From: JAHEJE01 sp965216335
GTDB lineage: Bacteria > Pseudomonadota > Alphaproteobacteria > Rhizobiales > Aestuariivirgaceae
Reading direction: 5' to 3'
DNA length: 64,000 nt
NCBI GenBank assembly: GCA_965216335.1
Contig: OZ244154.1
Coordinates: 1,178,001 to 1,242,000 of the forward strand
A model generated the notes under the pieces. It made no database searches. It was not told the DNA's origin and worked only from the letters and a program-made list of their open reading frames with translations. This document shows positions 44,619 through 53,511 of this stretch, one piece after another. Each line of letters starts with the position of its first letter. Within the stretch, counting starts at the first letter, position 1. Made by a program: the position numbers and the translations under genes.

Positions 44619-45590
44619 ATGAAACTCACACGCAAACAATTTCTCGCCGGTGCCGGCGCCGCGTTCGCATCGCCGTTCCTGGTCAACGCCAGCGCACTCG
44701 CTGCCAAGCGCCTCGTCTTCGGCGGCGGTCCGGCCGGCGGCACCTTCCAGGTCGTCGCCAACGCCATCCAGACCTATGGGCCGGTCAAGGACCTGGAGGG
44801 CATCACGATCAAGGCCCAGTCGTCTGCCGGCTCGGTGGAAAACCTGCGCAAGGTCAACAAGGGCAAGTCGCATTTCGGCACCGTCTATTCCGGCCACGTC
44901 TTCCAGGGCCGCGAAGGTATCCTGAAGAACGACCCGAACAAGTATGAAGACGTCATGGCCGTTGCCTTCCTGTACGGCGCCCCGGCCCAGTTGGTGGTTC
45001 GCAAGGGTTCCGGCATCAAGTCGGTCAAGGACCTGGAAGGCAAGCGCGTCGGTGTCGGCAACGCCGGTTCGGGCGCCTTCGCCAACTGCGAACTGTTCTT
45101 CACCCACTTAGGGGTCTGGGACAAGATCGAGCGCAACGCCATGGGCTACAACGATGCCGCCCAGGCCTTCGGCAACAACCAGCTCGACGCCTTCTGGCTG
45201 TTCACAGCCTTCCCGTCCGGTGCCGTCATCATGGCAGCCCAGACCAACGACATCGAGCTGATCGACCTGGCCAGGGACGCCCAGGAATCAGGCTTCTTCG
45301 ACAAGTACCCGTACTTCGCCAAGCTGTCGGTGCCCGCCGGCACCTACAAGGGTGTCGATGTCGATACCCCGTCGTTCCAGGACGCAGCTCTTTGGGTGGC
45401 GAACTCCAAGGTCGATGCCGACACGGTCTACAAGCTTCTGTCGGTCATCTACACCGACGAGGGCCTGGCCCACATGTTGTCCCAGAAGAAGACCTTCAAG
45501 AACATGAGCATCCAGACCGGGCCGACTGGCGTCGTCACGCCGTTCCATCCGGGCGCAGAAAAATTCTGGAAGGAAAAAGGCGTCATGTAA
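44619..45590 (+). CDS. TAXI-family TRAP transporter substrate-binding protein
   Basis: Periplasmic binding protein of 323 aa. The signal peptide has a twin-basic start (MKLTRKQFLAGAGAAFASPF) and a cut near ALAA, so Sec or Tat export is possible. The mature part starts with FGGGPAGGTFQVVANAIQ, the TAXI signature for ligand binding, followed by VKGKSHFGTVYSG-like and GKRVGVGNAGSGAFANCELF motifs. It delivers solute to the fused permease encoded next. The position after a hydantoinase/5-oxoprolinase suggests a cyclic amide, pyroglutamate or dicarboxylate ligand; this is inference from context only. Confidence 0.93.
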   Translation: MKLTRKQFLAGAGAAFASPFLVNASALAAKRLVFGGGPAGGTFQVVANAIQTYGPVKDLEGITIKAQSSAGSVENLRKVNKGKSHFGTVYSGHVFQGREGILKNDPNKYEDVMAVAFLYGAPAQLVVRKGSGIKSVKDLEGKRVGVGNAGSGAFANCELFFTHLGVWDKIERNAMGYNDAAQAFGNNQLDAFWLFTAFPSGAVIMAAQTNDIELIDLARDAQESGFFDKYPYFAKLSVPAGTYKGVDVDTPSFQDAALWVANSKVDADTVYKLLSVIYTDEGLAHMLSQKKTFKNMSIQTGPTGVVTPFHPGAEKFWKEKGVM

Positions 45591-45616
45591 TGTGTAAGCG
45601 GGGGCAGTTGGCCTGA

Positions 45617-45648
45617 TTGAGGGCGGTGCCGCACCGGCGCCGCCCTCG
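45617..45648 (+). terminator. Intercistronic hairpin between TAXI binding protein and permease genes
   Basis: GAGGGCGGTGCCG pairs with CGGCGCCGCCCTC around two bases. There is no T-run, so it is more likely a message-stabilising or partial-termination structure that raises binding-protein yield over permease than a full terminator. Confidence 0.55.
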
Positions 45649-45794
45649 TCGCAGGCCACATCGTGCGATCGAAACGGCCGGCCAGCCGGGATGGGACTGG
45701 CGTCCGGGCCGATTGTGCGCCACAATCGGGGAGCGGAGTGTCGAGCTGACGCAGATCGGCCGCATGGCGCTCCAATGGCAAGGGGAGGAATGCC

Positions 45795-47570
45795 ATGCAG
45801 GACAATGCCACCAACGATGCGCTGGAACTCAGCGACGACGGTCCAAAGCATGAAGGCCTGCGCGGCATCGAACGTTGGATTTTCGATGCCCTCGCCTTGA
45901 TCCTTGTCCTGTTCTATTCCTATTCCGCCGTCGTCGAACCGGCCGCCACCCAGTATCACCGCGGTGTCTACATCCTCATCACCTACATCCTGGTGTTTCT
46001 GCTTTACCGCCTGCCCGGAACGTTCGGCCGCATTATCGACTATGTGCTGATGGCAGCTTCGGTCTTTTGCATCGGCTACTGGATCCTCAATTTCGAGGTC
46101 ATCAACTACCGCGCCGGCGCGGAAACCGATCTGGACATGGCCGTCGCCATGGTCGGCGTACTCGTCGGCATCGAACTGGCCCGCCGCGTCGTGGGTATCG
46201 TGTTCGTCATCATCGGCGCCATCATGCTGCTGTACGGCATTTACGGCGAATACTTCCCGGAAGCGATCTCGCATGCCGGCGACACATTCCCGGAACTGGC
46301 CACCAGCCTGTTCTACAAGTCGGACGGCGTGTTCGGCATCATGGCCAACGTGCTCGCCACTTACATCATCCTGTTCGTCATCTTCGGCGCATTCCTGGAG
46401 AAATGCGGCGCCCAGCGCTTCTTCGTCGACTTCCCGCTCGCTGCCGTCGGCCACAAGATCGGCGGCCCGGCCAAGGTCTCCGTCATCGCCTCCGGCCTGT
46501 TCGGTTCGATCTCCGGCAGCGCCATCGCCAACACGGTCTCCACCGGCGCCTTCACCATCCCGATGATGAAAAAGGCCGGCTTCCGCCCGCACATCGCCGG
46601 CGGCATCGAACCGGCCGCTTCCATCGGCGGCATGTTCATGCCCCCGATCATGGGCGCCGGCGGCTTCATCATGGCCGAACTCACCGGCGTGCCCTACTCC
46701 CAGATCATGCTGGTCGCCATCTTTCCGGCCTTCATGTACTTCTTCTCGGTCTACGTGATGGTCCACTACGAGGCCAAGCGGCACAACATTGTCGGCGAGA
46801 AGTCGGAGCATTCGCCGATGGAGATCTTCAAAAAACAGTGGTTCTACATACTGCCCCTGGTGGTCATCACCGTCTTCATGCTGTCCGGCTATTCGCCCGG
46901 CTACTCCGCCATCCTCGGTATCGTCGCCTGCATCGCTGTCAGCTGGTTCCGCAAGGACACGCGCATTGATGCCAAAGGCTTCCTGGATGCCTCGCGCGCC
47001 GGCGCCGAGCAAAGCCTGAAGATCGGGGCCACCGTCGGCGTCATCGGCATCATCATCGGCGTCTTGACCTATTCCGGCCTGATGCTGACCTTCGCCGACA
47101 TCGTCATCGAACTGGCCGCCGGCCGCCTGTTCCTGACCATCCTGCTCATTGCCCTGGTCTCTTTGATCATGGGCATGGGCGTACCCGTCACCGCCGCCTA
47201 CCTGATCACCGCCGTCGTCGCGGTGCCGGCGCTGGTCCACCTCGGCGTCAACGAGATCGCCGCCCACATGATCGTCTACTGGCTGAGCCAGGACTCCAAC
47301 ATCACCCCGCCGGTGTGCATCGCCGCCTTTGCCGGTGCCACCATCGCCCGGGCCAACATGTGGCGCACCGCGTTTGCCGCCTTCAAGTTCGCCAAGTTCC
47401 TCTATCTCGGCCCGTTCCTGTTCGGCTACGTCCCCGGCTTCTCGCTCAACGGCTCAACAACCGACATCGCCATCACCTTCGTCCTTATCCTCATAGGCAC
47501 CTGGGCCTACTCCTGGTTCCTGTCAGGCATCTGGCTCGACTGGTTCAAGAAGGAAAAGAAGGCAGCCTGA
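45795..47570 (+). CDS. TRAP transporter fused permease subunit (DctQM/4TM-12TM type)
   Basis: 591-aa inner-membrane protein combining the small and large TRAP permease parts. N-terminal helices (LALILVLFYSYSAVVEPA, VYILITYILVFLLYRL, IDYVLMAASVFCIGYWI) are followed by the DctM-like domain with GVFGIMANVLATYIILFVIFGAFLEKCGAQRFFVDF, the conserved GSISGSAIANTVSTGAFTIPMMK and AAYLITAVVAVPALVHLG. Energised by an ion gradient. The ribosome site AAGGGGAGGAATGCC is strong. It ends the hydantoinase-TAXI-TRAP gene group. Confidence 0.95.
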   Translation: MQDNATNDALELSDDGPKHEGLRGIERWIFDALALILVLFYSYSAVVEPAATQYHRGVYILITYILVFLLYRLPGTFGRIIDYVLMAASVFCIGYWILNFEVINYRAGAETDLDMAVAMVGVLVGIELARRVVGIVFVIIGAIMLLYGIYGEYFPEAISHAGDTFPELATSLFYKSDGVFGIMANVLATYIILFVIFGAFLEKCGAQRFFVDFPLAAVGHKIGGPAKVSVIASGLFGSISGSAIANTVSTGAFTIPMMKKAGFRPHIAGGIEPAASIGGMFMPPIMGAGGFIMAELTGVPYSQIMLVAIFPAFMYFFSVYVMVHYEAKRHNIVGEKSEHSPMEIFKKQWFYILPLVVITVFMLSGYSPGYSAILGIVACIAVSWFRKDTRIDAKGFLDASRAGAEQSLKIGATVGVIGIIIGVLTYSGLMLTFADIVIELAAGRLFLTILLIALVSLIMGMGVPVTAAYLITAVVAVPALVHLGVNEIAAHMIVYWLSQDSNITPPVCIAAFAGATIARANMWRTAFAAFKFAKFLYLGPFLFGYVPGFSLNGSTTDIAITFVLILIGTWAYSWFLSGIWLDWFKKEKKAA

Positions 47571-47607
47571 GCAAACCGCGCACGCCCGTTTACCGCCCGC
47601 GTTATGG

Positions 47608-47622
47608 TTAACGAACCGTAAA
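47608..47622 (+). promoter_or_regulatory. Candidate CtrA-like site upstream of the RTX gene
   Basis: TTAA-N7-TAAA in GGTTAACGAACCGTAAAG, close to the CtrA full-site consensus, 76-90 bp before the start at 47698. One mismatch; a candidate only. Confidence 0.3.
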
Positions 47623-47697
47623 GACTCGCCGGCACGGGAAACCTCTGCTAGCTTACCCTGAGTTAGTTTCGGTACAGCGGCAACAGGATATTCGGCG

Positions 47698-50064
47698 ATG
47701 CCCAAACCAGGCGGCAATGGCGGCGGCGGCAATGGCGGTGGTGGCGGTGGCAACACCTATCAGGGCACATCGGGCGACGACCTCTTCGCCCTTGCGTCGG
47801 GCGACCTGAAGGGCGCAACCATCCTCGCCGGCACCGGCTACGACACCCTGCAACTGACCACGGCCGCCGGCTTTGTCTTCTCCAACAAGAGCTACCGCGA
47901 ACTGTCCGGCATCGACGCCCTGGACTTCTCCGGCCACACCGGTGGCGCGCTCGAAGTCCGCATCCACCGTTCGATGCTGCAGCAGACCGATGCCGCCCGG
48001 CTCACCGTCATCTCCGGCAGCAATGGCATCACCAAACTGAGCGCCGCCGAAACCGGCCAGGGCATTGTCATTGTCGGCGGCACCGGCACCGTCCAGCTTG
48101 CCGACGGCGTCGACAATGTCGTCACCATCGCCGATGGCGCCAGCGTTCTGGCGACCGGCGGCACCGGCGACGACATCATCACCGCCAGCGCGACCGGCAC
48201 AGTTCTCAACGGCGCCGGCGGCAACGATCAGCTCACCGCCGGCGCGGGGGCCGACAGTGTGGTTTTCCAGTCAGGGTACGGCAGCGACATCGTCAGCCAG
48301 TTCGACACCAGCGCCGATGTCGTAGAGCTCACCGGCCTGTCCGTCACCAGCTTCTCCGGGCTCCTCGCGCTCATCACCGACGACGCGGCAGGTGCCATCC
48401 TCGACCTCGGCGGCGGCGATCAACTGCAATTCCTCGGCCTGGCCAAATCCGCCCTCACCACCGACAACTTCCTGGTCGACGGCCAGACCCTGCCCGGCGA
48501 CCCGCCGCCACCGCCAGACCCGGAAACCATCTACATCGACCCCGGCACCACCGCCGCCGCCCTCAACACCATCATCGCGTCGGCTGCCGGCGGCTCCACC
48601 ATCATCCTGCGCAACGGCGACCACACCTTCACCGAAAGCGTGATCATCTCGCGCGACAACATCACCCTCAAGGGCGAAAGCGAAGCCGGCACCATCATCA
48701 CCTTCGACTTCCCGCCGGGCAGCGAAACCAGCGGCATCCAGGTGCTCGCCGGCCAGAAGACCGCCATCGCCAACGCCATCGGTGCCATCAGCAAGGGCGA
48801 CACCTCTTTCACCATGGCTTCCGGCCACGGCATCTCCGCCGGCGATATCCTGTACATCCAGCAGGACAACACGCAGGAATATCTCGACGAAAACGGCTGG
48901 ACAAACGTCTCCTGGCAAGACGCCGACGACCGGCCGTTCCGTGAGTCGATCGTCCGCGTCGCCTCCGTCGACGGCAACACCATCCACCTCGAACACGCCA
49001 TCGCCTACGACATGGATGCCGGTCTCGCCGAAGTGTTCTCGATCGACATGCTTGGCGGCATCGCATTGTCGGACTTTACCGTCACCTACACTCTCGGCAC
49101 GCCCAACCCTTACGATTTCGCCAACACCGAGCCTGCCTTCTATGGCACCGCCGCCATCTATCTCAAGGGCACCGACGGCGCCAGCCTCAACGGCATCACC
49201 ATCCTTGACGCCGCCAGCCACGGTTTCGACCTGCGCTCATCCCTTGAGCTTGCCGCCGACGACCTCTATGTCTCCGGCGCCCACAACAAGGGCTCCGGCG
49301 GCAACGGCTATGCCGTGCAGGTCTACGAAACCTTCCATTCGACCTTTTCCAACCTTGAACTGTTCGATACCCGCCACGCCTTCCTGCTGTCGTCCTGGCA
49401 TGGCGAGGCCTACAACACCGCCCACATCACCGCCACCAACCGCGACATCAACTTCCACGGCTCGCCCGACCACTCCAACACCATCGCCGTCGACCAGTCG
49501 ATCCTCGACTATGACCCGGCCCAGAACACCGGCGGCGGCAACGGCTACTGGGCGATCGTCTCTCCGGGCGGCTCCACCCATCCGGCCACCGACATCTACG
49601 GCGACAACACCGTGCAGTTCGCCCACGCTGAAGGCTACGACCGCGGCGAAACCTTTTACGGCGCCGACACCGGCGCCTATCTCAACGGCAAGGAAGGCCA
49701 GGACACCGTCATCGGCGGCACCGGCAGCGACACCATCGTCGGCGGCGGCAACAAGGACACCCTGACCGGCGATCAGGGCGCCGACACTTTCGTGTTCTAT
49801 CTCGGCACCAACTACGACCGCGTCACCGACTTCAACCCAGGCGAAGGCGACCAGCTCGTCTTCGCCGGCAACGCCGAGGTCACGAGCTTTGCCGACCTCG
49901 TCCTGACGCAGGACGGCACCGACGCTTACGTCCGCTTCGGCGCCAACTCCACGGTCATTCTCGAGGGCCACGACATCGCCAGCCTGACCGACGCCGGCAT
50001 GATCTTCGACCCCACCGGCGCCACCTGGGCTCCGGTCTATTTCGGCAGCGACTTCATCGCCTGA
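47698..50064 (+). CDS. Secreted RTX-repeat protein with right-handed beta-helix domain
   Basis: 788 aa, no Sec signal peptide but a very Gly-rich N-terminus (MPKPGGNGGGGNGGGGGGN), consistent with type I secretion. RTX nonapeptide-like calcium repeats occur near residues 158-190 (GGTGDDIITA, GGNDQLTAGAGADSVVF) and near 668-705 (GGTGSDTIVGGGNKDTLTGDQGADTFVF). Between them a proline spacer (PPPPPDPET) leads to a parallel beta-helix of about 300 residues (TIILRNGDHTFTESVIISRDN, AIYLKGTDGASLNGITI, HGFDLRSS), resembling pectate-lyase or alginate-epimerase folds. The C-terminus lies in the usual type I secretion position. Possibly a polysaccharide-active enzyme or adhesin. The last 28 bp overlap the convergent cyclase gene. 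Confidence 0.85.
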   Translation: MPKPGGNGGGGNGGGGGGNTYQGTSGDDLFALASGDLKGATILAGTGYDTLQLTTAAGFVFSNKSYRELSGIDALDFSGHTGGALEVRIHRSMLQQTDAARLTVISGSNGITKLSAAETGQGIVIVGGTGTVQLADGVDNVVTIADGASVLATGGTGDDIITASATGTVLNGAGGNDQLTAGAGADSVVFQSGYGSDIVSQFDTSADVVELTGLSVTSFSGLLALITDDAAGAILDLGGGDQLQFLGLAKSALTTDNFLVDGQTLPGDPPPPPDPETIYIDPGTTAAALNTIIASAAGGSTIILRNGDHTFTESVIISRDNITLKGESEAGTIITFDFPPGSETSGIQVLAGQKTAIANAIGAISKGDTSFTMASGHGISAGDILYIQQDNTQEYLDENGWTNVSWQDADDRPFRESIVRVASVDGNTIHLEHAIAYDMDAGLAEVFSIDMLGGIALSDFTVTYTLGTPNPYDFANTEPAFYGTAAIYLKGTDGASLNGITILDAASHGFDLRSSLELAADDLYVSGAHNKGSGGNGYAVQVYETFHSTFSNLELFDTRHAFLLSSWHGEAYNTAHITATNRDINFHGSPDHSNTIAVDQSILDYDPAQNTGGGNGYWAIVSPGGSTHPATDIYGDNTVQFAHAEGYDRGETFYGADTGAYLNGKEGQDTVIGGTGSDTIVGGGNKDTLTGDQGADTFVFYLGTNYDRVTDFNPGEGDQLVFAGNAEVTSFADLVLTQDGTDAYVRFGANSTVILEGHDIASLTDAGMIFDPTGATWAPVYFGSDFIA

Positions 50065-51215
50065 TCCCCGGCCAACCGGAACACCTCAATACCGCGGGAT
50101 GCCCCTTTCAGCATCACCTCGCCCATCGGGTCCACCGCGACATCGCCGCCCAGTTCGACCTGCGCGCGCCGGTCGAGCAGCACTTCGCCGTCCTTTGCCA
50201 TGTCGCACAACCGGGCCGCAACGTTCACCACATTGCCGATGGCCGTGTAGTCATAGCGCCCTTCCGAGCCGATGACGCCGAGCGTCGCGTATCCGTATGA
50301 GACACCGACGCCCAGGCCCAGCTCATGACCCCGCTCGCGCCATCTGCTCTGCACCTCGGCAAATGCCCGCTTCATGTCCGCCGCCAGCCGCACGGCCTTT
50401 TCCACCGGATCATCACAAGCCAACGGATCGTTGAAGATCACCATCAGGCCGTCCCCGGCCCGGTAGCCGATGGTGCCGCCATGATCATTTACAAGCTCGC
50501 CCATACGTTCATGGATGGCCTGCAAAACCTCCATCACCTCCTCCGGTTCAGCGGTTTCGGAAAAAGCCGTGAAACTGCGCACGTCGCAAAACAGACAGGC
50601 CACCTGGCGCCGGTGACTGTCGAGCAGGTTCTCCCGGCCCTCACTTGTGATCAGATCGGCCACCTCGCTCGACAGGAAGCGCTTGAGCCGCGCCAGCCTG
50701 TCGATTTCCGCAACCTGCGTTTCGACCCGCCGCTCCAGCGAGCTATTCAGTGTCGCCAGCTGCATCTTTTGCGCTGAAATCTTGCGGTTGAGGCCGGCGA
50801 GCATGAACATCTGATTGAGCAGTGCCGAGATCACCAGCAGCACGTATCCGAGGATCAGGATGCGGATATCGTAGTAGGCATAGAGTGTCCCGATGATCGT
50901 CGCTACCGCTACACCCGAGACGGCCAGCGGCACATTGCTGCCATGACGGCTCCGGTCACGCCACAGGCCCGCCACGGTGACCAGCGCGAACACCCACATA
51001 AAGACCGCCTGAACATGAATGTTGAGTTCGAACTCAGCCAGTCCGAACAGTGGCGCCATCAGTGAAATGAGCACCTGGCCGTAGCAAAAGAACAGCGATG
51101 CCGCCGCCCCGGCGATCGCCAGCGAACCGAACAGCCCCTGCCCCGCCGCCGGGCCTTCCAACTCAACCGCGGTCGTCTCGGGTTGTGCTTGCTGTCGCGG
51201 ACTCACCACCATCAC
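50037..51215 (-). CDS. Membrane class III (IIIb) nucleotidyl cyclase
   Basis: 392 aa. Four or five membrane segments (about residues 30-140), a short coiled coil (ISAQKMQLATLNSSLERRVETQVAEIDRLA) and a C-terminal cyclase domain (about 205-370). Metal aspartates are in CLFCDVRSFTAFSE and YRAGDGLMVIFND; the transition-state Asn and Arg are in GNVVNVAARL. Of the two base-selecting residues, the usual Asp is Thr (DYTAIGN, as in class IIIb) and the usual Lys is Tyr (IGYRAGD), so ATP specificity should not be assumed. Its start overlaps the stop of the K+ channel gene by 4 bp. Confidence 0.9.
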   Translation of the reverse strand: MMVVSPRQQAQPETTAVELEGPAAGQGLFGSLAIAGAAASLFFCYGQVLISLMAPLFGLAEFELNIHVQAVFMWVFALVTVAGLWRDRSRHGSNVPLAVSGVAVATIIGTLYAYYDIRILILGYVLLVISALLNQMFMLAGLNRKISAQKMQLATLNSSLERRVETQVAEIDRLARLKRFLSSEVADLITSEGRENLLDSHRRQVACLFCDVRSFTAFSETAEPEEVMEVLQAIHERMGELVNDHGGTIGYRAGDGLMVIFNDPLACDDPVEKAVRLAADMKRAFAEVQSRWRERGHELGLGVGVSYGYATLGVIGSEGRYDYTAIGNVVNVAARLCDMAKDGEVLLDRRAQVELGGDVAVDPMGEVMLKGASRGIEVFRLAGDQAMKSLPK

Positions 51216-52162
51216 TTCACCAGCCTTTCACCGCAGTGCGGACAGAACAGCGGATGCGGAGAGTCCTTGTCCGCCTGCATCTGGCTGCGAATATCCATTG
51301 CCGCATTGCGGCTTAGCCCGAGTTGCTTGCGCAGCGCCTCAAGCTCGGCCTCTTCGGTGTCGTCGATCACCCCATCCTCCAGCGCCTGGCGGAATTCCTC
51401 ACCCAGCACCTCGCGCCGCCGCCGCAGGTGATCGGCCAGGCCGCTCGCCAGAATACCCGCCGGCAGCGCCGCCATGCCGATGCCGATCACCGTCACGCAG
51501 GCGCCGAACAGCTTGCCCCACCCGGTGATCGGCGTCACGTCGCCATAGCCCACCGTCGTCAGCGTCGCCATGGCCCACCACATCGCCTCGGGGATCGAAC
51601 CGAACTTGTCCGGCTGGTCGTCATGCTCGACCAGATACATGCCGCTCGCCGCCAGCACCAGCAAAACGATCAGGATGAAGAACCCGGCAAAGAACGAATT
51701 CGCCTCCTCGCGGATCACGTCCAGCAGCATCGTCATCGCCGAGGAATAGCGGGTCAGCTTGAAGATCCTGAGCAGCCGCAAGACCCGCAGGAAGCGCAGG
51801 TCGATGGCAAAGAACAGCGTCAGATAGAACGGCAAAATGGCGACCAGATCGATCACCGCGAGCGGCGATGTGGCATATTTCAGCCGCGGAAAGTGGTGCT
51901 CCCGGTACTCTTCGTCCTCCACGCACACCCACAACCGCCCGACATATTCGATGGTGAACACCACCACCGAGAACAGTTCCAGCGCCTCGAACCACGGCCC
52001 ATAGGCCTCATAGAGCCAGCCCACCGTCTCCAGGATCACCGCAACGACATTGACCGCGATCAGAACGATCAGCCCGATGTCGACCCAACGCCCGAACTGC
52101 CCAAACCGCTCGGTCTGCTCCAGAATGTCATATGCCGCCCTGCGCAACTTGTTCTTGGCCAT
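51212..52162 (-). CDS. Voltage-gated-type potassium channel
   Basis: 316 aa, Kv-like six-helix fold. The S4-type helix FLRVLRLLRIFKLTRY carries regularly spaced arginines, and the selectivity filter is TLTTVGYGDVTP near residue 200, followed by S6 (LFGACVTVIGIGMAALPAGILASG). The C-terminal tail has no cyclic-nucleotide-binding domain; it holds a charged helix (DGVIDDTEEAELEALRKQLGLS) and ends in a CPHCGERLVK knuckle. It is the first gene of a two-gene unit with the cyclase, which suggests that membrane potential or K+ and a second messenger are linked. Confidence 0.93.
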   Translation of the reverse strand: MAKNKLRRAAYDILEQTERFGQFGRWVDIGLIVLIAVNVVAVILETVGWLYEAYGPWFEALELFSVVVFTIEYVGRLWVCVEDEEYREHHFPRLKYATSPLAVIDLVAILPFYLTLFFAIDLRFLRVLRLLRIFKLTRYSSAMTMLLDVIREEANSFFAGFFILIVLLVLAASGMYLVEHDDQPDKFGSIPEAMWWAMATLTTVGYGDVTPITGWGKLFGACVTVIGIGMAALPAGILASGLADHLRRRREVLGEEFRQALEDGVIDDTEEAELEALRKQLGLSRNAAMDIRSQMQADKDSPHPLFCPHCGERLVK

Positions 52163-52293
52163 GCTCTGCCTCCCCCGCAGATGTCACGGACTGTTACCTT
52201 AGAGCAAGTTGCGGTGCCATGGGCATCGGATTTGCGACGGATTACATCCGCCGGAGGCAGCCGCCGTACTATGTGAGCCCGCGAACGACGCCG

Positions 52294-53109
52294 CTACCCG
52301 CCCCGCCGCGCCAGGTAAAGATGCCCGGCAATGAGCATCCCCTCCTCGTGGCGCACAACGATATCCTCGGCATGCTCCAGCGCAAATCCGGCCGCCGTCA
52401 GCTCTGCCGACACATAGTCCAGCCGGTGCGCGAACCGCTGGTGCGGCCCGACCGTGTAGCCGACAGCGCCAAACGACGCATCCGGCAGCGCCTCGGAGGA
52501 AAACAGCCAAACCGCACCCGGAGCGGCATGTCGCGCGACCCCGCCGAACAAGCCTGCAACGTCACCGAGATAGGGCAACATGTCGGTCGCCGTGACAAGA
52601 TCCCATGGCTCCGCCTCGATCTCCTCGAGAAACCGCACCACCTCCACGGTATAGAGATCGTCGTAGACCTCCTTGTCGCCGGCAACGTCGATCATGGTCT
52701 CGGATATGTCGACACCAGTCAGGTGATCCACCATGCCGTCCAGTGCCACCCCACTCAGCCCGGTGCCGCAACCCAGATCAAGCAGGCGCCGGTACGGCCC
52801 CGGCGCGCGCGCCTCCAGCATCTGCCGCGCCAGCAGCGGCACGTGATAGCCGAGGTCGTCAACCAGAATGTCCTCGAACACCTCGGCATGCTGATCGAAC
52901 AGCGTTTCCACATAGGCATCCGGCGCCTTCACCGGCACCGGCCCGCGCTTCATGCTCGCCAGCCGCACCGCCGCACCGCCATGGTCGTCCGGATCGAGTG
53001 CTAGCACTTCGCCATAGGCTTCGGCAGCTTCATCCAGCCGCCCGGCCTTCTCCAGCCCCAGCGCCCGCTCATAGGCCTCCGCCAGCGCGGCTTCATCGAT
53101 CTTGCTCAT
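52294..53109 (-). CDS. TPR-containing SAM-dependent methyltransferase
   Basis: 271 aa. One or two TPR-like helices at the N-terminus (AYERALGLEKAGRLDEAAEAYGEVLALDPDD), then FDQHAEVFEDILVDDLGYHVP, a conserved lead-in of this family, the SAM loop LLDLGCGTGLSGVAL near residue 107, GVDISETMIDVA and VTATDMLPYLGDV. Probably a small-molecule or ubiquinone/malonyl-ACP-type methyltransferase; substrate unknown. Not in an operon: the channel gene starts 131 bp downstream of its stop. Confidence 0.88.
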   Translation of the reverse strand: MSKIDEAALAEAYERALGLEKAGRLDEAAEAYGEVLALDPDDHGGAAVRLASMKRGPVPVKAPDAYVETLFDQHAEVFEDILVDDLGYHVPLLARQMLEARAPGPYRRLLDLGCGTGLSGVALDGMVDHLTGVDISETMIDVAGDKEVYDDLYTVEVVRFLEEIEAEPWDLVTATDMLPYLGDVAGLFGGVARHAAPGAVWLFSSEALPDASFGAVGYTVGPHQRFAHRLDYVSAELTAAGFALEHAEDIVVRHEEGMLIAGHLYLARRGG

Positions 53110-53511
53110 ATCCGCAGTGTCCGGCGGTCCAGGTTCAACACAACACGTGTGCTATGTCAGCGCCGCCGCTAGGTCAAACTCCCAGGCACACCTGTTGACA
53201 ACACCACATCCCGTCATTGCCGGGACAAGCCCAAAGCTGTCCGGTTTGGCGGCGAATGCCCCTTCCCCCAGAAAGGGGGAAGGTTGGGATGGGGGTTGAT
53301 GGCGGTGCAAGGCACAATGGAGTCAATGTGTTGCGCCGCCATCAATCCCCACCCAACCCTCCCCTTTTCTAGGGGAGGGAACATACCTGGCAATTGAATT
53401 TCCATATCCAGAAATCACAGTACACGCCACAACACCATTTCTCGTCATTGCCGGGCTTGTCCCGGCAATCCAGAGCCGCAGGATTAAGAGACTGAGTGAA
53501 CGGCGCCCGGA
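53110..53511. repeat. Repeat-filled gap with family B copy 3 (53259-53380) and REP-like hairpins
   Basis: The family B composite is at 53259-53380 with the usual TCCCCCAGAAAGGGGGA and CCTCCCCTTTTCTAGGGGAG ends. Short hairpins GTCATTGCCGGGACAAGCC (53214) and CATTGCCGGGCTTGTCCCGG (53448) flank it. No gene is seen. Confidence 0.82.

Noticed and set aside
45288..47267. 659-codon minus-strand frame opposite the TRAP permease
   Set aside because: Composition of Asp/Gly/His/Val repeats forced by the codon pattern of the sense gene.
50037..52162. Confident Pycsar anti-phage system call
   Set aside because: The channel has no cyclic-nucleotide sensor or TIR-type effector domain and there are no other defence genes around; kept only as a possibility in the findings.
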